DNA from: Oscillibacter sp. UBA6647
GTDB lineage: Bacteria; Bacillota; Clostridia; Oscillospirales; Oscillospiraceae
Length of the DNA: 14,114 bases
Direction: 5' to 3'
Assembly (NCBI GenBank): GCA_002455655.1
Contig: DKLF01000046.1
Location: 1 to 14,114 of the forward strand
Of the stretch, positions 1 through 6,119 are shown in pieces. Each line of letters opens with the position of its first letter. Positions within the stretch are counted from its first letter, which is position 1. A model generated the notes under the pieces. It was not told the DNA's origin, made no database searches, and was given only the letters and a program-made list of their open reading frames with translations. The translations under genes and the position numbers were made by a program.

Positions 1-882
1 CTGAAGCTTGCCGTCGGTGAGCTGGAGCGCTGCGGTATCAGCACCGGCTCGGCCAGCGGCAAAATAGAAAAGCTGGCGTGGTTTGTGGGCGGCGACCCGG
101 CGAAGATTCGCGAGCTGCAAAGCAAGCTCAACCAGTTGGGCATTGGGGAGCATCTTAATGAGGATGGCGTTTATGGAGGAAAAACGCTAGCTGCGTGGGA
201 GAGACTTATTAAAAATTTGGAGCACGGAACGGTGCCGACACTCGCATGGATTGACCCGCTGCAAAATAACGCAGGAGGATTAATGATTGCAGGCAGTAAC
301 AACATGCCCAATAATTCCATTGCAGATGTAAAGACTGGTTATCGGTATCTTCGAATTGATACACCTCATATTAGCAAAAACGGAGTGCCGCATAAAGTTT
401 TCTTTCGCGGGGAGCAACTGCCGATTGATTATAATCACCTCAATGTTGATTTTGGGAATCATCCCACTGCGCTTCAATCCTGGCTTAAAAACAGATATAA
501 TCATTTTCGGCTCAGTGATAGCGCTTACGACATGCTAAAAGATTTAAAAAGCGCCGGCAAGAAGGTTCGTGTTGCCGGAAAAGTATTGCTGGTGGCAGGA
601 ATTGCACTGGATGCGCTGGAACTTGGAACGACAATTGATGCAGATTTAAAGGATGCAGATCGGAAACTTGGCAAAACAACGCTTTCCACCGCCGTCGGTA
701 TCGGCGGAAGCTGGGCTGGCGCCGCGCTGGGGGCACAGCTAGGCGCGCTTTTGGGCGTGGCAACCGGTCCGGTCGCATTTATTGCGGTCCCAGTTTTAAG
801 TCTTGTAGGCGGTATCGGCGGAGCCATAGGCGGGGATGCCCTTGGGAGATACATCGTGGACATTACTTGTACGGAGGATTGA
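1..882 (+). CDS. C-terminal part of a peptidoglycan-binding, glycine-zipper protein (putative toxin/effector), 5' end outside the window
   Basis: The frame is open from base 1, so the gene begins upstream. The GTG at 85 lies inside a continuous domain and is not taken as the start. 293 residues are visible. Residues about 35-75 fit a peptidoglycan-binding type 1 repeat: a KIRELQSKLNQLGIG helix, then a DGVYGGKTL turn. A divergent middle follows. Residues about 187-207 are a hydrophobic helix (VLLVAGIALDALEL), then a charged DADLKDADRKLGK segment. A glycine-zipper tail of small residues in GxxxG spacing (about 225-283) ends in GRYIVDIT. Glycine-zipper tails of this kind occur in membrane-active effectors and polymorphic toxins of Gram-positive bacteria; a pore-forming or membrane-inserting role here is inference. 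The next gene starts 6 nt downstream, suggesting one transcript. The tail is partly repeated as an orphan fragment at 2051-2315. It could instead be a cell-wall or phage-derived structural protein. Confidence 0.75.
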   Translation: MKLAVGELERCGISTGSASGKIEKLAWFVGGDPAKIRELQSKLNQLGIGEHLNEDGVYGGKTLAAWERLIKNLEHGTVPTLAWIDPLQNNAGGLMIAGSNNMPNNSIADVKTGYRYLRIDTPHISKNGVPHKVFFRGEQLPIDYNHLNVDFGNHPTALQSWLKNRYNHFRLSDSAYDMLKDLKSAGKKVRVAGKVLLVAGIALDALELGTTIDADLKDADRKLGKTTLSTAVGIGGSWAGAALGAQLGALLGVATGPVAFIAVPVLSLVGGIGGAIGGDALGRYIVDITCTED

Positions 883-888
883 ATTGAA

Positions 889-1578
889 ATGAGCTTTATC
901 AACGGTTTTTTTAAGCGAGCGCTTTCTGCGCAGTATGCCGCGCAGAATGAGCAGGCATGGTGCGACACAATGTACTTTCTGGAATGCACAGAAGGATCCT
1001 CAAAAAATATTTCAGGCACTTACATTCGGTACGAGTTTACACAGGATTTAGATGAATATGACGCCAGAATTGTAAGACTCAGCAAGGAGATTATGAAACG
1101 ATTTTGCGGTTCCAGACAAGTTTTAACAAGAATTTACTCCGACAGGGAGTTTTCAAAAAAAGAGGCACGCAATTCAAAACATTTGCTCTTTACCGTGCGG
1201 TATCGTGAGTTTTTGGAGAGCATGGATTCCCCGATCTCAATGTACGTGGAAAACGAAAGAACGCTGTTTCTTCTGACGGACGGCTTTGACGGGACCGCCC
1301 TCTGGGCAAATCAGAAAATCGATACAGAAAATCGCTGCTACTTTGATTTTTATGTTTTGCCGGAAAACTCTGCGACTTTTACCGCCAAAGAAACTGCAAA
1401 AGCGGTTGCCGACGGAAATTACGATGTGTGGTTCCAGATCTGTGAAAATGGAGCTTCCGCTCTATATGTAACGCTGAATCCCAAAACGGTTGACGTGGGC
1501 GAATTGCAAGAGCTAATCGCAGCGGTTTGCAAGGAAAATGATATTTTGTTTCAGAATCCGAAAGGGTTCGAAGGATAG
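889..1578 (+). CDS. Unrecognised soluble protein, 229 aa, candidate immunity/accessory gene A1
   Basis: I do not recognise the family. ATG at 889 follows an ACGGAGG ribosome binding site (871-877) that overlaps the end of the preceding gene, so the two are probably co-translated. The protein is mixed charged/aromatic, with no signal peptide or membrane segment. Its second half alternates short strands and helices (TLFLLTDGFDG, then FDFYVLP, then DVWFQIC, then a C-terminal helix ELQELIAAVCKEND). The gene at 2321-2905 has the same order of elements and similar local motifs (TVITMTEGIDD, ELTFYGFL, LEQLLEICKKH) and sits in the same position of the second cassette, so the two look like remote paralogues. 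The position just after a glycine-zipper tail suggests an immunity or chaperone role. This is inference only. The gene is AT-richer than those to the right of 3480. Confidence 0.75.
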   Translation: MSFINGFFKRALSAQYAAQNEQAWCDTMYFLECTEGSSKNISGTYIRYEFTQDLDEYDARIVRLSKEIMKRFCGSRQVLTRIYSDREFSKKEARNSKHLLFTVRYREFLESMDSPISMYVENERTLFLLTDGFDGTALWANQKIDTENRCYFDFYVLPENSATFTAKETAKAVADGNYDVWFQICENGASALYVTLNPKTVDVGELQELIAAVCKENDILFQNPKGFEG

Positions 1579-1582
1579 TTGT

Positions 1583-2050
1583 ATGGCACAAAAACGGGAT
1601 CATTCGATGCTCTATGGCGTGTTGGGTGGGTTTGGACTCTTTGTGTTGCTGCCGCTTTTAATCGCACTGTATTTTATATGGCCCAGCTATATGTATTCAA
1701 AAGCCCACCCCTTTTACCCCGAGGGAACACAACTCACGCGAACAGATGACCGCGGATTTCGCGAAGGGGGAGCCGCAACTGATACGGCTAATATTCCGCC
1801 GGAAGTCTCCGAGGAGTTTGCGCAAAAGCTGCGGGAGGACAGATTTAAAGAAACGCCGCTTTCTGATTTTGCACAGCAGACCTTGTTAGACATCAGGGAA
1901 TTGGAATACGTCGATCAGATTACAAATGGCCCGTGGCTTTTCTGGAATGATAGTCCTGAAGAGACTTCAAACGGAGAGTGCACAGACTTCCGGATAGAAA
2001 TTTACGATTTGGACGCCTGCAACTATTGCAGTATCGAATACGATTCCTGA
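1583..2050 (+). CDS. Small one-TM protein B1, 155 aa, candidate membrane immunity protein
   Basis: ATG 1583 is preferred over the upstream ATG at 1538 because GAAGGA at 1570-1575 gives a 7-nt spacing and because the paralogue at 2957 aligns from this Met. The N-terminus has basic residues (K4, R5), then one strong membrane helix at about residues 10-33 (YGVLGGFGLFVLLPLLIALY). A polar domain of about 120 residues follows and ends in IYDLDACNYCSIEYDS. The positive-inside rule places the N-terminus in the cytoplasm and the C-terminal domain outside the membrane. It is a close paralogue of the gene at 2957-3427: the TM region and the last ~15 residues are nearly identical, and the middle is diverged. 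An outward-facing one-TM protein next to a membrane-active effector fits an immunity role, but no family was recognised. Start and preceding stop are 4 nt apart. Confidence 0.75.
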   Translation: MAQKRDHSMLYGVLGGFGLFVLLPLLIALYFIWPSYMYSKAHPFYPEGTQLTRTDDRGFREGGAATDTANIPPEVSEEFAQKLREDRFKETPLSDFAQQTLLDIRELEYVDQITNGPWLFWNDSPEETSNGECTDFRIEIYDLDACNYCSIEYDS

Positions 2051-2315
2051 GCGACTGCGCGCTGGCGGGCGTGGCAGCCGGTCCGGCCGCATTTATTGCG
2101 GTCCCGATTTTAAGTCTTGTTGGTGGTATCAGCGGCAGTTGGGTCGGCGGAGCGCTTGGCGCCAAGGGCGGCGTGCAAGCATCGGAACAGCCATCCTTCC
2201 TGGCGTTGGAACTGCAATCGGCGGTATAGCCGTAGGATTGTTTCTAGGCATTGCAGGTTCATTTGCTGGGGATAAGCTAGGAAATTATGTTGTTGACATT
2301 ACAGTACTGGAGTGA
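2051..2315 (+). pseudogene. Orphan glycine-zipper tail fragment with a frameshift (remnant of a second copy of the 1-882 protein tail)
   Basis: Directly after the stop of the preceding gene, with no start codon or ribosome binding site. Frame 1 from 2053 reads LAGVAAGPAAFIAVPILSLV, then GGISGSWVGGALGAKGG. Near 2166-2178 the homology passes to frame 3, which reads ASIGTAILPGVGTAIGG, then GLFLGIAGSFAGDKLG and NYVVDIT, with a TGA at 2313-2315. The first part is closely related at DNA level to about 745-820 of the intact gene (shared stretch gcatttattgcggtccc). The end matches the intact tail's GRYIVDIT. The frame change means a one-base deletion or two-base insertion relative to an ancestral gene. 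It resembles the orphan C-terminal tips found beside polymorphic toxin genes. Confidence 0.7.
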
Positions 2316-2320
2316 GAACC

Positions 2321-2905
2321 ATGGTTTTTAGAAAATCCAAGCAGAAAATATGTACCCCTGTGGGGAAAGACGCACAAATTGCCTTAATTTCGAGCGGATT
2401 CTATTCACATGAAAAAGCGGAAAATCCAGAAAACTCGCTCTATTGCCTTTATCCACTGGATGCAGGTGGAGATTTAGAATTTGCCGCTCTGGCAAAAGAG
2501 TATGCGGCTTGGCTGCTGAACCGTTTTCCTGCGGTGATCAATCAATGCCAAAGTATCTTTTCGGAGGATATTCGGGAAGAGGCGTTTTTTCATGCCTATT
2601 TGAAGACGGGGAAAAAGCCAATTTTTACGAAGGGACGAACTGTAATTACAATGACAGAGGGAATCGATGATCAATTACTGGATTGCATTCCTAAAAATGA
2701 GTCAGCACATTATGAACTTACCTTTTACGGGTTTCTTTCTCCACTTTCTGCGAAATTTGAAAAAAGTGATTACGCAATTAAGGTATATTATCACGAAGAG
2801 CATGACTATTTGCAGCTTGAGGTTCCTCATATAGCAGATTTCATTCTTGAACAGCTTTTGGAGATTTGTAAAAAGCATCGGAGAAAATTGAATTTATTAC
2901 AGTAA
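2321..2905 (+). CDS. Unrecognised soluble protein, 194 aa, candidate immunity/accessory gene A2
   Basis: ATG 2321 is chosen because TGGAG at 2308-2312 gives an 8-nt spacing. The GTG at 2312 overlaps the stop of the preceding fragment and has no good ribosome binding site. No signal peptide or TM helix is seen. The last ~110 residues have the same succession of elements as the protein at 889-1578, consistent with distant paralogy; the first ~80 are not obviously alike. The C-terminus is basic (KKHRRKLNLLQ). After its TAA, a stretch at 2922-2952 matches the last codons of the 889-1578 gene, in another frame, so the original 3' end of this gene was probably replaced or frameshifted. The role is unknown; position suggests the same job as its paralogue. 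Confidence 0.72.
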   Translation: MVFRKSKQKICTPVGKDAQIALISSGFYSHEKAENPENSLYCLYPLDAGGDLEFAALAKEYAAWLLNRFPAVINQCQSIFSEDIREEAFFHAYLKTGKKPIFTKGRTVITMTEGIDDQLLDCIPKNESAHYELTFYGFLSPLSAKFEKSDYAIKVYYHEEHDYLQLEVPHIADFILEQLLEICKKHRRKLNLLQ

Positions 2906-2956
2906 AATCAGAAATTGTGCAGTTTCAGAATTTGAAAGGGTATGAAGGGTAGTTGT

Positions 2957-3427
2957 ATGGCACGAAGACGGGGTCATTCCATGCTGTATGGCGTGTTAGG
3001 TGGTCTTGGGCTTTTTGTGTTGCTGCCGCTTTTAATTGCACTGTATTTCACATGGGTGGAGTACACCCACTCGGAAGATCGCATTGTTTTTCCGGCGGGA
3101 ACGCAGTTCACAAGAACGAATGACTATGATGGATTTCCAGCAAATGGAGTTGCAACCATTACATCCAATATCCCATCAGATAAATCCGCGGAATTTGCAC
3201 AACAGTTGCAGAAGAATGGGTTTCAGGAATCACCGATTCCTGAAAATATACAATTGCTGTTGAGACATGTCTCCGAAGCGGAGGCCGCCGCACAGGTTAT
3301 TAATGGCCTGTGGTATTTCAAGGATGAAACCCCGGAGGAATTTCAAGGCAAGTCTTATCACAACTATTTATTTAAAATTTACGATTTGGACGCCTGCATC
3401 TATTACAGTATCGAATACGATTCCTGA
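2957..3427 (+). CDS. Small one-TM protein B2, 156 aa, paralogue of B1
   Basis: ATG 2957 is chosen over the ATG at 2942 by alignment to the paralogue at 1583 and by the GAAGGG site at 2944-2949, 7 nt upstream. Layout: a basic N-terminus (MARRRGHS), one membrane helix at about residues 10-33, then a polar domain with charged helices (EFAQQLQKNGF; SEAEAAAQVINGLWYF) and the conserved end IYDLDACIYYSIEYDS. The TM region differs from B1 at only a few positions, while residues about 34-140 are much less similar. This is the pattern of a common anchor with a specificity-bearing outer domain. It is the last gene of the left block, followed within 15 nt by a strong terminator. A role as immunity protein is inferred. 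Confidence 0.75.
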   Translation: MARRRGHSMLYGVLGGLGLFVLLPLLIALYFTWVEYTHSEDRIVFPAGTQFTRTNDYDGFPANGVATITSNIPSDKSAEFAQQLQKNGFQESPIPENIQLLLRHVSEAEAAAQVINGLWYFKDETPEEFQGKSYHNYLFKIYDLDACIYYSIEYDS

Positions 3428-3441
3428 AGCGCTTTCAGCGC

Positions 3442-3480
3442 CCAGCCGGACAAGGTTTCCTGTCCGGCTGGACCTTTTTC
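3442..3480 (+). terminator. Rho-independent terminator closing the left block
   Basis: An 11-bp perfect stem (CCAGCCGGACA at 3442-3452 with its complement at 3461-3471), an 8-nt loop, then a T-rich run at 3475-3479. It lies 14 nt after the stop of the one-TM gene B2 and marks the change from AT-richer to GC-richer sequence. Confidence 0.9.
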
Positions 3481-3544
3481 ATGCATAATACATAGCCCAT
3501 ACGCGCTTTGCTGAGGGCAGAGCCAAACCCGCCCTATTTTTACA

Positions 3545-3573
3545 TTGCCCCGTCCTTCTCCCTGTGCTACAAT
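3545..3573 (+). promoter_or_regulatory. Probable sigma-A promoter of mtnN
   Basis: TTGCCC at 3545-3550, a 17-nt spacer, and TACAAT at 3568-3573, with a TG one base before the -10 (extended -10). The expected start of transcription is near 3580, giving a leader of about 60 nt. That leader contains a 7-bp inverted repeat (3588-3594 with 3618-3624) ending just before the AGGAGG site. Confidence 0.6.
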
Positions 3574-3642
3574 AAAGCTGTCATTTCCCGGCGGCGGAAC
3601 GGCTTTTGACCTTTTGCCCGCCGGTACTTCAGGAGGAACCTC

Positions 3643-4323
3643 ATGAAAGTCGCCCTGCAATTTGCCATGCCTGCGGAGCTGCATGCCCTTCCCGGCGCAC
3701 GGGAGCTTCCCGTTATCGAAACCGTCTCCGGCATTCCGTTTTTTGAAGTCGCGCCGGGTATCCTTGCCTGCGCGGGCGGCGTGGGCAAGGTCAACGCCGC
3801 CGCCGCCGCCGAAATTCTCTGTCTGCGCTTTGGCGCGGAGCTGATTTTAAACGCGGGGGTGGCAGGTTGCTGCACAGACCTTGCCATCGGTTCCCTTGTG
3901 GTGGCGGACACGCTGATGCAGCACGACGTGGACACCACCGCCGTGGGGGACCCCATCGGACTTGTGTCCACCGTGAACAGAACGGAATTTCTCTCATGGG
4001 ACCCGGACGCCTGCCTGTCCCTTCTCAAAAAGCAGGGCGTGGATGCCGTAAAGGGCCGGGTTGCCACCGGGGATTGGTTTGCCGTGAAGGGGGATCGCGC
4101 CCGGTGGATCGCCGATACCTTCCATCCCCTGCTGGTGGAAATGGAAGCCTGCGCCGTGGCGCAGGTCTGCCTACGCAACGATGTGAAATTTTCCGCGCTG
4201 AAATCCGTGTCCGACCACCTGTTTTTTGACAATCAGGCGGAGGAATACTTTGACTTCACGCATGCGCTGGAAAGCCTTGGGCGGGTGGTCCTGCCCCTTG
4301 CCCAAGCGCTGTCGGAGCTATAA
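3643..4323 (+). CDS. mtnN: 5'-methylthioadenosine/S-adenosylhomocysteine nucleosidase
   Basis: Hydrolyses the glycosidic bond of methylthioadenosine and S-adenosylhomocysteine, releasing adenine, in methionine salvage and the activated methyl cycle; cytoplasmic. The 226 aa compare with about 230 in the family. Visible motifs: E12 in AMPAELHAL at the same position as the family's catalytic Glu12; GGVGKVNAA (about 46-54); LNAGVAG; ATGDWF; VEMEACAVAQ (165-174), whose E168 matches the substrate-binding Glu; and KSVSD with D191 matching the catalytic Asp. The segment after that Asp (HLFFDN) departs from the usual SDxAD, so it is a divergent member. ATG 3643 has AGGAGG at 3631-3636. The next gene's ribosome binding site overlaps the TAA, so the two form an operon. 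Another nucleoside phosphorylase-superfamily hydrolase is the main alternative. Confidence 0.87.
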   Translation: MKVALQFAMPAELHALPGARELPVIETVSGIPFFEVAPGILACAGGVGKVNAAAAAEILCLRFGAELILNAGVAGCCTDLAIGSLVVADTLMQHDVDTTAVGDPIGLVSTVNRTEFLSWDPDACLSLLKKQGVDAVKGRVATGDWFAVKGDRARWIADTFHPLLVEMEACAVAQVCLRNDVKFSALKSVSDHLFFDNQAEEYFDFTHALESLGRVVLPLAQALSEL

Positions 4324-4334
4324 GGAGGCTTTTT

Positions 4335-4925
4335 ATGAACACCGTCCGTCTTTATACCCGCCAGAGCGACAAAACTTTGCTGATGCTGGAGCACGGCGGG
4401 CGCATCATAAACCAGCGGATTTACGTACAACTTCACTTCGGTGACACGGCGGGGCACTACCTTGACTGCTATGACTGGTTTGCCCGGGAGGCCGCTCGCC
4501 TTGTCCCCAAGCCGGAGGGGGCGGAGCTGTCCATCTGGTGCACACCCAATGTGAAAAACTGCCTGCCGCCCATTGAGGGGACGGTGGTCTATGCGCTGGA
4601 TGTGCCGGAGGACCGGATTGTATTTTTTGACGACGCAAAGTGGGACTACGTCCTCAATCACCGCTATCTCCCATTGGACGATGCGGACGAGGCCGCGTAC
4701 CGGAAACACCTGCAAGACATCGGCGCCACCAATTCCTTCGAGTTTTTCGAGGGGCGGTACGCCGGGAAATACCCGGAGGAGACGGATCGGATTCTGGAGA
4801 GCTGGAAGCGGGTCTTTGCGCCCATCGACCACGCTTCCCCCACCGCCTGCGGCAACCTCTGGGAGATCAGACAGTCGCAGATTGTCCGCGTTTTCCATCC
4901 CGGTGAGAGGGTAGTCCCCGTATAG
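4335..4925 (+). CDS. DUF3841-like protein of unknown function
   Basis: 196 aa. The opening TVRLYTRQSDKTLLMLEHGG, the motif YDWFAREAARLVPKP and the middle FFDDAKWDYVLNHRYLPLD resemble DUF3841 proteins, a functionally uncharacterised family of about this length. This is from memory of the family, not a search. No signal peptide or TM helix is seen; it is probably cytoplasmic. The start ATG 4335 has AAGGAGG at 4322-4328, overlapping the mtnN stop, so translation is likely coupled to mtnN. No convincing terminator lies between its stop and the rplU promoter 34 nt on. The reaction is unknown. Confidence 0.8.
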   Translation: MNTVRLYTRQSDKTLLMLEHGGRIINQRIYVQLHFGDTAGHYLDCYDWFAREAARLVPKPEGAELSIWCTPNVKNCLPPIEGTVVYALDVPEDRIVFFDDAKWDYVLNHRYLPLDDADEAAYRKHLQDIGATNSFEFFEGRYAGKYPEETDRILESWKRVFAPIDHASPTACGNLWEIRQSQIVRVFHPGERVVPV

Positions 4926-4958
4926 TTCGGAAAATATGCGGAAATGCGTCAATTTTGC

Positions 4959-4987
4959 TTGACAAGGCCGGATTTGGCCGCTATAAT
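4959..4987 (+). promoter_or_regulatory. Consensus sigma-A promoter of the rplU operon
   Basis: TTGACA at 4959-4964 and TATAAT at 4982-4987, separated by exactly 17 nt: a perfect match to the vegetative consensus. Transcription should begin near 4994, giving a leader of about 75 nt before rplU. Confidence 0.93.
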
Positions 4988-4993
4988 TAGTGA

Positions 4994-5062
4994 GCCGCTT
5001 TGAATGGGTAAAAGCGCGTCCCATGGACACCGCCCCCGACAGCGAGCCCGTATTGAAGGAGT
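4994..5062 (+). promoter_or_regulatory. Structured rplU leader (candidate L21 autoregulatory leader)
   Basis: The 5' end of the predicted mRNA can form CGCTTT (4996-5001) with AAAGCG (5011-5016). The loop contains ATGGG (5004-5008), which can pair with CCCAT (5020-5024), so either an H-type pseudoknot or alternative hairpins are possible. L21 leaders with conserved structure are known upstream of rplU in Firmicutes. Whether this one belongs to that family needs a covariance-model search. Confidence 0.45.
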
Positions 5063-5070
5063 TGAAACAT

Positions 5071-5382
5071 ATGCACGCAATCATTGAAACCGGCGGCAAG
5101 CAGTACAAGGTCGCAGAGGGCGACGTGGTCTTCATCGAGAAGCTGGACAACGAGGCCGGCGACGCCGTGAAGTTTGACCGCGTTCTTGCCATTCTGGATG
5201 AGGACAAGGCCACCTTTGGCGCTCCCGTTGTGGCGGGCGCCTGCGTGGAGGCCACCATCGTCAAAAACGGCAAGGGCAAGAAGGTTCGTATCTTCAAGTA
5301 CAATGCCAAGAAGGGTTACCGCAAGCGCCAGGGCCACCGTCAGCCTTACACCAAGGTTGAGATCGGCAAGATCTCCGTCTAA
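5071..5382 (+). CDS. rplU: 50S ribosomal protein L21
   Basis: Binds 23S rRNA in the large subunit. The 103 aa are the usual length. It starts MHAIIETGGKQYKV, the typical L21 N-terminus, and contains the basic KVRIFKYNAKKGYRKRQGHR stretch and the C-terminal PYTKVEIGKI signature. ATG 5071 is chosen over the GTG at 4990 because the latter falls at the promoter -10, while GAAGGAG at 5055-5061 precedes 5071. It is first gene of the rplU-prp-rpmA operon, 3 nt before prp. Confidence 0.97.
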   Translation: MHAIIETGGKQYKVAEGDVVFIEKLDNEAGDAVKFDRVLAILDEDKATFGAPVVAGACVEATIVKNGKGKKVRIFKYNAKKGYRKRQGHRQPYTKVEIGKISV

Positions 5383-5385
5383 GGC

Positions 5386-5715
5386 ATGACCACCGTTACG
5401 TTCCATATGGAGGGCGAGCGCATCTGCGGATTCGACGCCCGGGGACACAGCGGATACGCCGAAGCCGAGTGCGACATCGTGTGCGCCGCCGTCACCAGCG
5501 CTGTGCGTTTGGTAGATGCGACGATTAACGATGTTTTGGGCTTGGCGGCCAGCGTGAAAGTAAGCGAGGCGGACGCGGATATCAGCTTTCGTCTTCCCGG
5601 CGGACTGTCCGCCGAACTGGAGGACTGCTGCCAGCCGCTTCTGACCGGCCTGATGGTCTATCTCGCCCAGCTTCACGACGAGTATCCCGAAAATATCGAG
5701 GTTTTGGAGGGCTGA
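5386..5715 (+). CDS. prp: Ribosomal-processing cysteine protease Prp
   Basis: Prp removes the N-terminal extension of ribosomal protein L27 in Firmicutes and related phyla; the extension must be cleaved for functional ribosomes. The 109 aa are the normal length. The catalytic pair is visible: H21 in ARGHSGYAE and C33 in CDIVCAAVTSA. The rest is the short alpha/beta fold of the family, ending in LTGLMVYLAQLHDEYPENI. Its ATG lies 3 nt after the rplU stop, and it sits directly before its substrate gene rpmA, the conserved arrangement. There is no separate strong ribosome binding site beyond AAGG at 5381-5384, so translation is probably coupled to rplU. Formerly annotated ysxB. Confidence 0.95.
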   Translation: MTTVTFHMEGERICGFDARGHSGYAEAECDIVCAAVTSAVRLVDATINDVLGLAASVKVSEADADISFRLPGGLSAELEDCCQPLLTGLMVYLAQLHDEYPENIEVLEG

Positions 5716-5763
5716 CCCCCTCCCCATCTAAAACAAGTCTGAAAGAAAGGATGGTTCTTCATT

Positions 5764-6045
5764 ATGCTGAACATTGGTTTGCAATTTTTCGCCCATAAAA
5801 AGGGCGGCGGCTCCACCAAGAACGGCCGCGACTCCAACGCCCAGCGTCTGGGCGTGAAGCGCGCGGACGGGCAGACGGTTCTGGCCGGCAACATTCTGGT
5901 TCGTCAGCGCGGCACCCACATTCATCCCGGCACCAACGTGGGCAAGGGCAAGGACGACACTCTGTTTGCCACCGCCACTGGCGTGGTTCGTTTCGAGCAT
6001 CTGGGCAGAGACCGCAAGAAGGTCTCCGTCTACGAGGCGCAGTAA
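5764..6045 (+). CDS. rpmA: 50S ribosomal protein L27, with Prp-cleaved N-terminal extension
   Basis: L27 lies near the peptidyl-transferase centre. The 93 aa include MLNIGLQFF, the extension that Prp cuts after the two Phe, leaving AHKKGGGSTKNGRDS as the mature N-terminus. Further family signatures: RLGVKRADGQ and GNILVRQRGTHIHPGTNVGKGKDDTLF begins around residue 42. ATG 5764 is preceded by AAAGGA at 5746-5751, a somewhat long spacing of 12 nt. It ends the rplU operon, 13 nt before the terminator. Confidence 0.97.
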   Translation: MLNIGLQFFAHKKGGGSTKNGRDSNAQRLGVKRADGQTVLAGNILVRQRGTHIHPGTNVGKGKDDTLFATATGVVRFEHLGRDRKKVSVYEAQ

Positions 6046-6058
6046 CCGAACACCATGG

Positions 6059-6095
6059 AAGGGCCTCGAACGCAGACGTTCGAGGCCCTTTTTTT
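6059..6095 (+). terminator. Rho-independent terminator after rpmA
   Basis: A 14-bp perfect stem (6059-6072 with 6077-6090), a CAGA tetraloop and a run of seven T from 6089. It is the strongest simple hairpin in the + strand middle section and should separate the rplU operon from obg. Confidence 0.95.
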
Positions 6096-6119
6096 AGAAC
6101 GGGACACACTAGGAAGTAT

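Noticed and set aside
1978..2229. Open frame of 83 codons as a separate gene
   Set aside because: Its ATG lies within the one-TM gene; only the part after 2051 matches the glycine-zipper tail, so it was recorded as a pseudogene fragment.
3513..3541. Small AGGGC/GCCCT hairpin followed by TATTTTT as a second terminator
   Set aside because: Only a 5-bp stem with a 12-nt loop, and a strong terminator already lies at 3442-3480.
3567..4232. - strand open frame of 221 codons over mtnN
   Set aside because: Shadow of mtnN; the translation is Ser/Arg/Ala-rich without domain character.
4233..5309. Long - strand open frame of 358 codons across DUF3841 and rplU
   Set aside because: It runs antisense to two genes with ribosome binding sites, a perfect promoter and L21 homology; its composition is that of a GC-rich shadow frame.
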